6,149 nt of DNA from an uncultured Pseudomonadota bacterium (lineage in GTDB: Bacteria > Pseudomonadota > Alphaproteobacteria > RF32 > CAG-239): assembly GCA_902795745.1 (NCBI GenBank), contig CADBMG010000066.1, positions 1 through 6,149 on the forward strand. The letters are read 5' to 3'. The position numbers and the translations under genes are program-made. Shown here piece by piece: positions 5,026 to 6,149 of this stretch; the stretch's first letter is position 1; the number at the start of each line of letters is the position of its first letter. The notes under the pieces are model-generated. The model did not search any database and was not told where the DNA came from. It was given only the letters and a program-made list of their open reading frames with translations.

Positions 5026-5146
5026 AATCCTTAACGATAAATAAATCGGAGAATGAGGAAACAACAGATTTGATATGACTTCCTTTATGCTCCGAGATGG
5101 AGAGAATTTCCGTCTGTTGATTCTTATTGTCACCAAATATAGTTTA
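5024..5146 (-). pseudogene. Possible C-terminal remnant of an unknown gene
   Basis: On the minus strand a 39-codon open frame with no start codon runs from a stop at 5144-5146 to TAA at 5024-5026. It has a protein-like sequence, for example TEILSISEHKGSHIKSVV, ending in FSDLFIVKD. Its stop overlaps the stem of a terminator that is best on this strand, the usual arrangement at the end of a gene. Several short inverted repeats also lie here (CAACAGA 5062-5068 with TCTGTTG 5113-5119; CGGAG 5047-5051 with CTCCG 5090-5094), so an RNA structure is an alternative. No product is recognised. Confidence 0.3.
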
Positions 5147-5265
5147 ATTATGTTTATAATAATGATTTTATAGAGGGAGTATAAATTAAAATATCATCCG
5201 ATTAAAGTTTATTAAGCGGGGCTTTGTTATACATTAAAATTTAGAAACTTCTTAAATAAAAAATA
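5147..5265. other. AT-rich gap with no gene seen
   Basis: Nothing coding is seen. A ribosome-site-like AGAGGGAG (5172-5179) occurs on + without a usable start codon behind it, perhaps a leftover of a lost gene. Confidence 0.4.
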
Positions 5266-5292
5266 TTGACAAATATACCTATATAATATACT
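5266..5292 (+). promoter_or_regulatory. Promoter of the small acidic protein gene
   Basis: A perfect TTGACA (5266-5271) with TATACT (5287-5292) at a short 15-base spacing. A perfect TATAAT also sits at 5282-5287 but is only ten bases from that -35. Transcription would start near 5299, leaving almost no leader before ATG 5306. Confidence 0.45.
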
Positions 5293-5305
5293 TTTATTTG
5301 TGTAG

Positions 5306-5599
5306 ATGTATAATTTTGGACTTATGAAACAAGTGAAACAAGTATTATTAAATTATCCGAGCTTCGTAGAAGCCTCGGCAAAAGATGAGCAAAGAGAAAG
5401 TGTTGCTCTGAGTTTATTGAATGTCGTTATTATCAGTCCGTGCGGATGTATCTATCCCGTCTTTTTTGAGGTAGATGATGGCGGATACTCAACACGGCGT
5501 GATGAGATTGACCCAGACGATTTGACAGATTTCGGATATTGGTATTGGCGTCGAAATCGATCTAAAAAGTCCTCTCACGGATATGGCGATGATAATTAA
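5306..5599 (+). CDS. Unrecognised small acidic protein
   Basis: A protein of up to 97 residues that I do not recognise. In the long form the order is a Lys/Gln-rich N-terminus, an amphipathic segment with SVALSLLNVVIISPCGCIYPVF (32-53; CGC at 46-48), then an acidic and aromatic tail with VDDGGY, DEIDPDDLTDFGYWYWRRN and a C-terminal SSHGYGDD. It is probably cytoplasmic; the hydrophobic stretch is short for a membrane segment. Base composition is richer in GC than around it, which supports coding and perhaps a separate origin. The start is unsure: ATG 5306 follows the predicted transcript start by only about seven bases and has no ribosome site, while ATG 5324 (91 residues, starting MKQVKQVLL) leaves a normal leader with a poor GGA site. 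The gene has its own promoter and is closed by element copy H. Confidence 0.6.
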   Translation: MYNFGLMKQVKQVLLNYPSFVEASAKDEQRESVALSLLNVVIISPCGCIYPVFFEVDDGGYSTRRDEIDPDDLTDFGYWYWRRNRSKKSSHGYGDDN

Positions 5600-5605
5600 T
5601 TCACT

Positions 5606-5680
5606 GAGGACTTGTAGTTTACTTACAAAGCATCAGCAGTACAAAAAACAACATCCGGTAAAATAGATGTTGTTTTTTTT
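5606..5680 (+). repeat. Intergenic element copy H
   Basis: Hairpin TTGTA (5612-5616), loop GTTTACT, TACAA (5624-5628), then AAGCATCAGCAGTACAAAAA and a terminator. The linker is the most diverged of the set (CAGCAGTA for CACCAATA), but TTACAAAGCATCA is shared with copy G up to CAT. It begins shortly after the stop at 5599. Confidence 0.6.
5643..5680 (+). terminator. Rho-independent terminator (copy H)
   Basis: Stem AACAACATC (5647-5655) with GATGTTGTT (5666-5674), extendable by the flanking A and T runs to about 13 bp, loop CGGTAAAATA, then T's to 5680. A strong plus-strand terminator for the small acidic protein gene. Confidence 0.88.
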
Positions 5681-5851
5681 AATCAAATCTCACACCTCCA
5701 ATTCGTTAGATTTGGCCAAGACATATTCAACTTTAAAATACAGGCAGGTTGCCAGACACGTTTGTCTGATGGCAAAGCAGGTGATGACGGTAATAGGAAT
5801 TTTTACAAACTGTCCTAAATGTTTTTGTGTATTTTCAAAGAATTATGAAAA
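5681..5851. other. Gap with one unexplained hairpin, no convincing gene
   Basis: The main structure is TTGCCAGACA (5749-5758), loop CGTT, then TGTC (5763-5766) and TGGCAA (5770-5775) with a three-base TGA bulge: ten paired positions and no T-run. A plus-strand frame here begins inside the copy H terminator and is rejected. Confidence 0.4.
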
Positions 5852-6149
5852 TTAGAAAGGAGTGTTTTTTAGCCAGTTTTCTAAACATAAAAATAAATTA
5901 AGCGATTGTTGTTCCGTATCTCCCTCAAACCAACGATAAGCTCCGTTAATTTCTAATTCAAGCGCGGAAATATTAAAAGTAGAATGTACCCATTTGCTCA
6001 TAATATTATCTGATAAGGCTTGGAAATATTTATCTATGGAACACATATCGGCAGCAAATTGATTTTCTATACACTTTTGCAACTCAGATACAACAGATAT
6101 GTTATTTACATTTTTGCCATGATCAATACATATATCAACTATACTGTCG
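5852..6149 (-). CDS. Unrecognised protein, 5' end outside the window
   Basis: The last 98 residues of a minus-strand gene; the frame stays open to the right edge, so the true start lies outside. The TTG at 6082 is in frame but nothing marks it as a start. Visible features are a hydrophobic/acidic start (SIVDICIDHGKNVNN), a central alpha-helical region (NQFAADMCSIDKYFQALSDN), NISALELEINGAYRWFEGD and the C-terminus LNLFLCLENWLKNTPF. There is no membrane segment. I do not recognise the family. It converges on the small acidic protein gene, with copy H and the 5749-5775 hairpin between them. Being open to the window edge and protein-like in composition supports a real gene. Confidence 0.6.
   Translation of the reverse strand, partial: DSIVDICIDHGKNVNNISVVSELQKCIENQFAADMCSIDKYFQALSDNIMSKWVHSTFNISALELEINGAYRWFEGDTEQQSLNLFLCLENWLKNTPF

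Noticed and set aside
1..5680. Canonical integron attC sites
   Set aside because: The conserved parts of the elements do not show a GTTRRRY/RYYYAAC core pair, and no integrase is visible. Only the cassette-like arrangement is similar.
5667..5855. 62-codon plus-strand frame
   Set aside because: Its start lies within the terminator stem of copy H, and it has no ribosome site.
1..6149. CRISPR array, tRNA or rRNA genes
   Set aside because: The repeats are dispersed with genes between them, not evenly spaced with short spacers; no cloverleaf or ribosomal sequence was recognised.

Overview
The window looks like a stretch of accessory DNA from an AT-rich, probably Gram-negative bacterium. The toxin-antitoxin pair is of the proteobacterial DinJ-YafQ type and the standard genetic code fits every gene. 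I cannot name the species; an uncultured host-associated alphaproteobacterium is only a guess. No rRNA, tRNA, transposase, recombinase or CRISPR array is visible.

Layout, left to right: two repeat/terminator elements facing each other (1-200); a family-2 glycosyltransferase (337-1140, +); a NADAR-family protein (1427-2059, +); an unrecognised 111-residue basic protein (2161-2496, -); an unrecognised 191-residue protein (2807-3382, -); a DinJ-like antitoxin, a YafQ-like mRNase toxin and a P-loop kinase-like gene in one operon (3861-4969, +); a possible broken gene end (5024-5146, -); an unrecognised small acidic protein (5306-5599, +); and the 3' part of a gene running off the right edge (5852-6149, -).

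The strongest signal is what lies between the genes. Nearly every gap holds a copy of one composite element: a small variable hairpin often built on GTAAACTTGC, then a conserved linker close to AAGCATCACCAATACAAA, then a rho-independent terminator hairpin whose own sequence differs between copies. I count eight copies, seven on + and one shortened copy on -. They divide the window into blocks of one transcription unit each, and most units have a recognisable promoter of their own. The elements keep + orientation even around the two - strand genes, so they are not simply terminators of the gene before them. This resembles an array of gene cassettes bounded by repeated sites, but no integrase is present and no canonical attC core was found. 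A genome-wide family of terminator-associated repeats remains the main alternative.

The cargo (toxin-antitoxin, ADP-ribose-related protein, lone glycosyltransferase, P-loop kinase, orphans) is typical of mobile or defence-related accessory DNA. No pathway links these genes.
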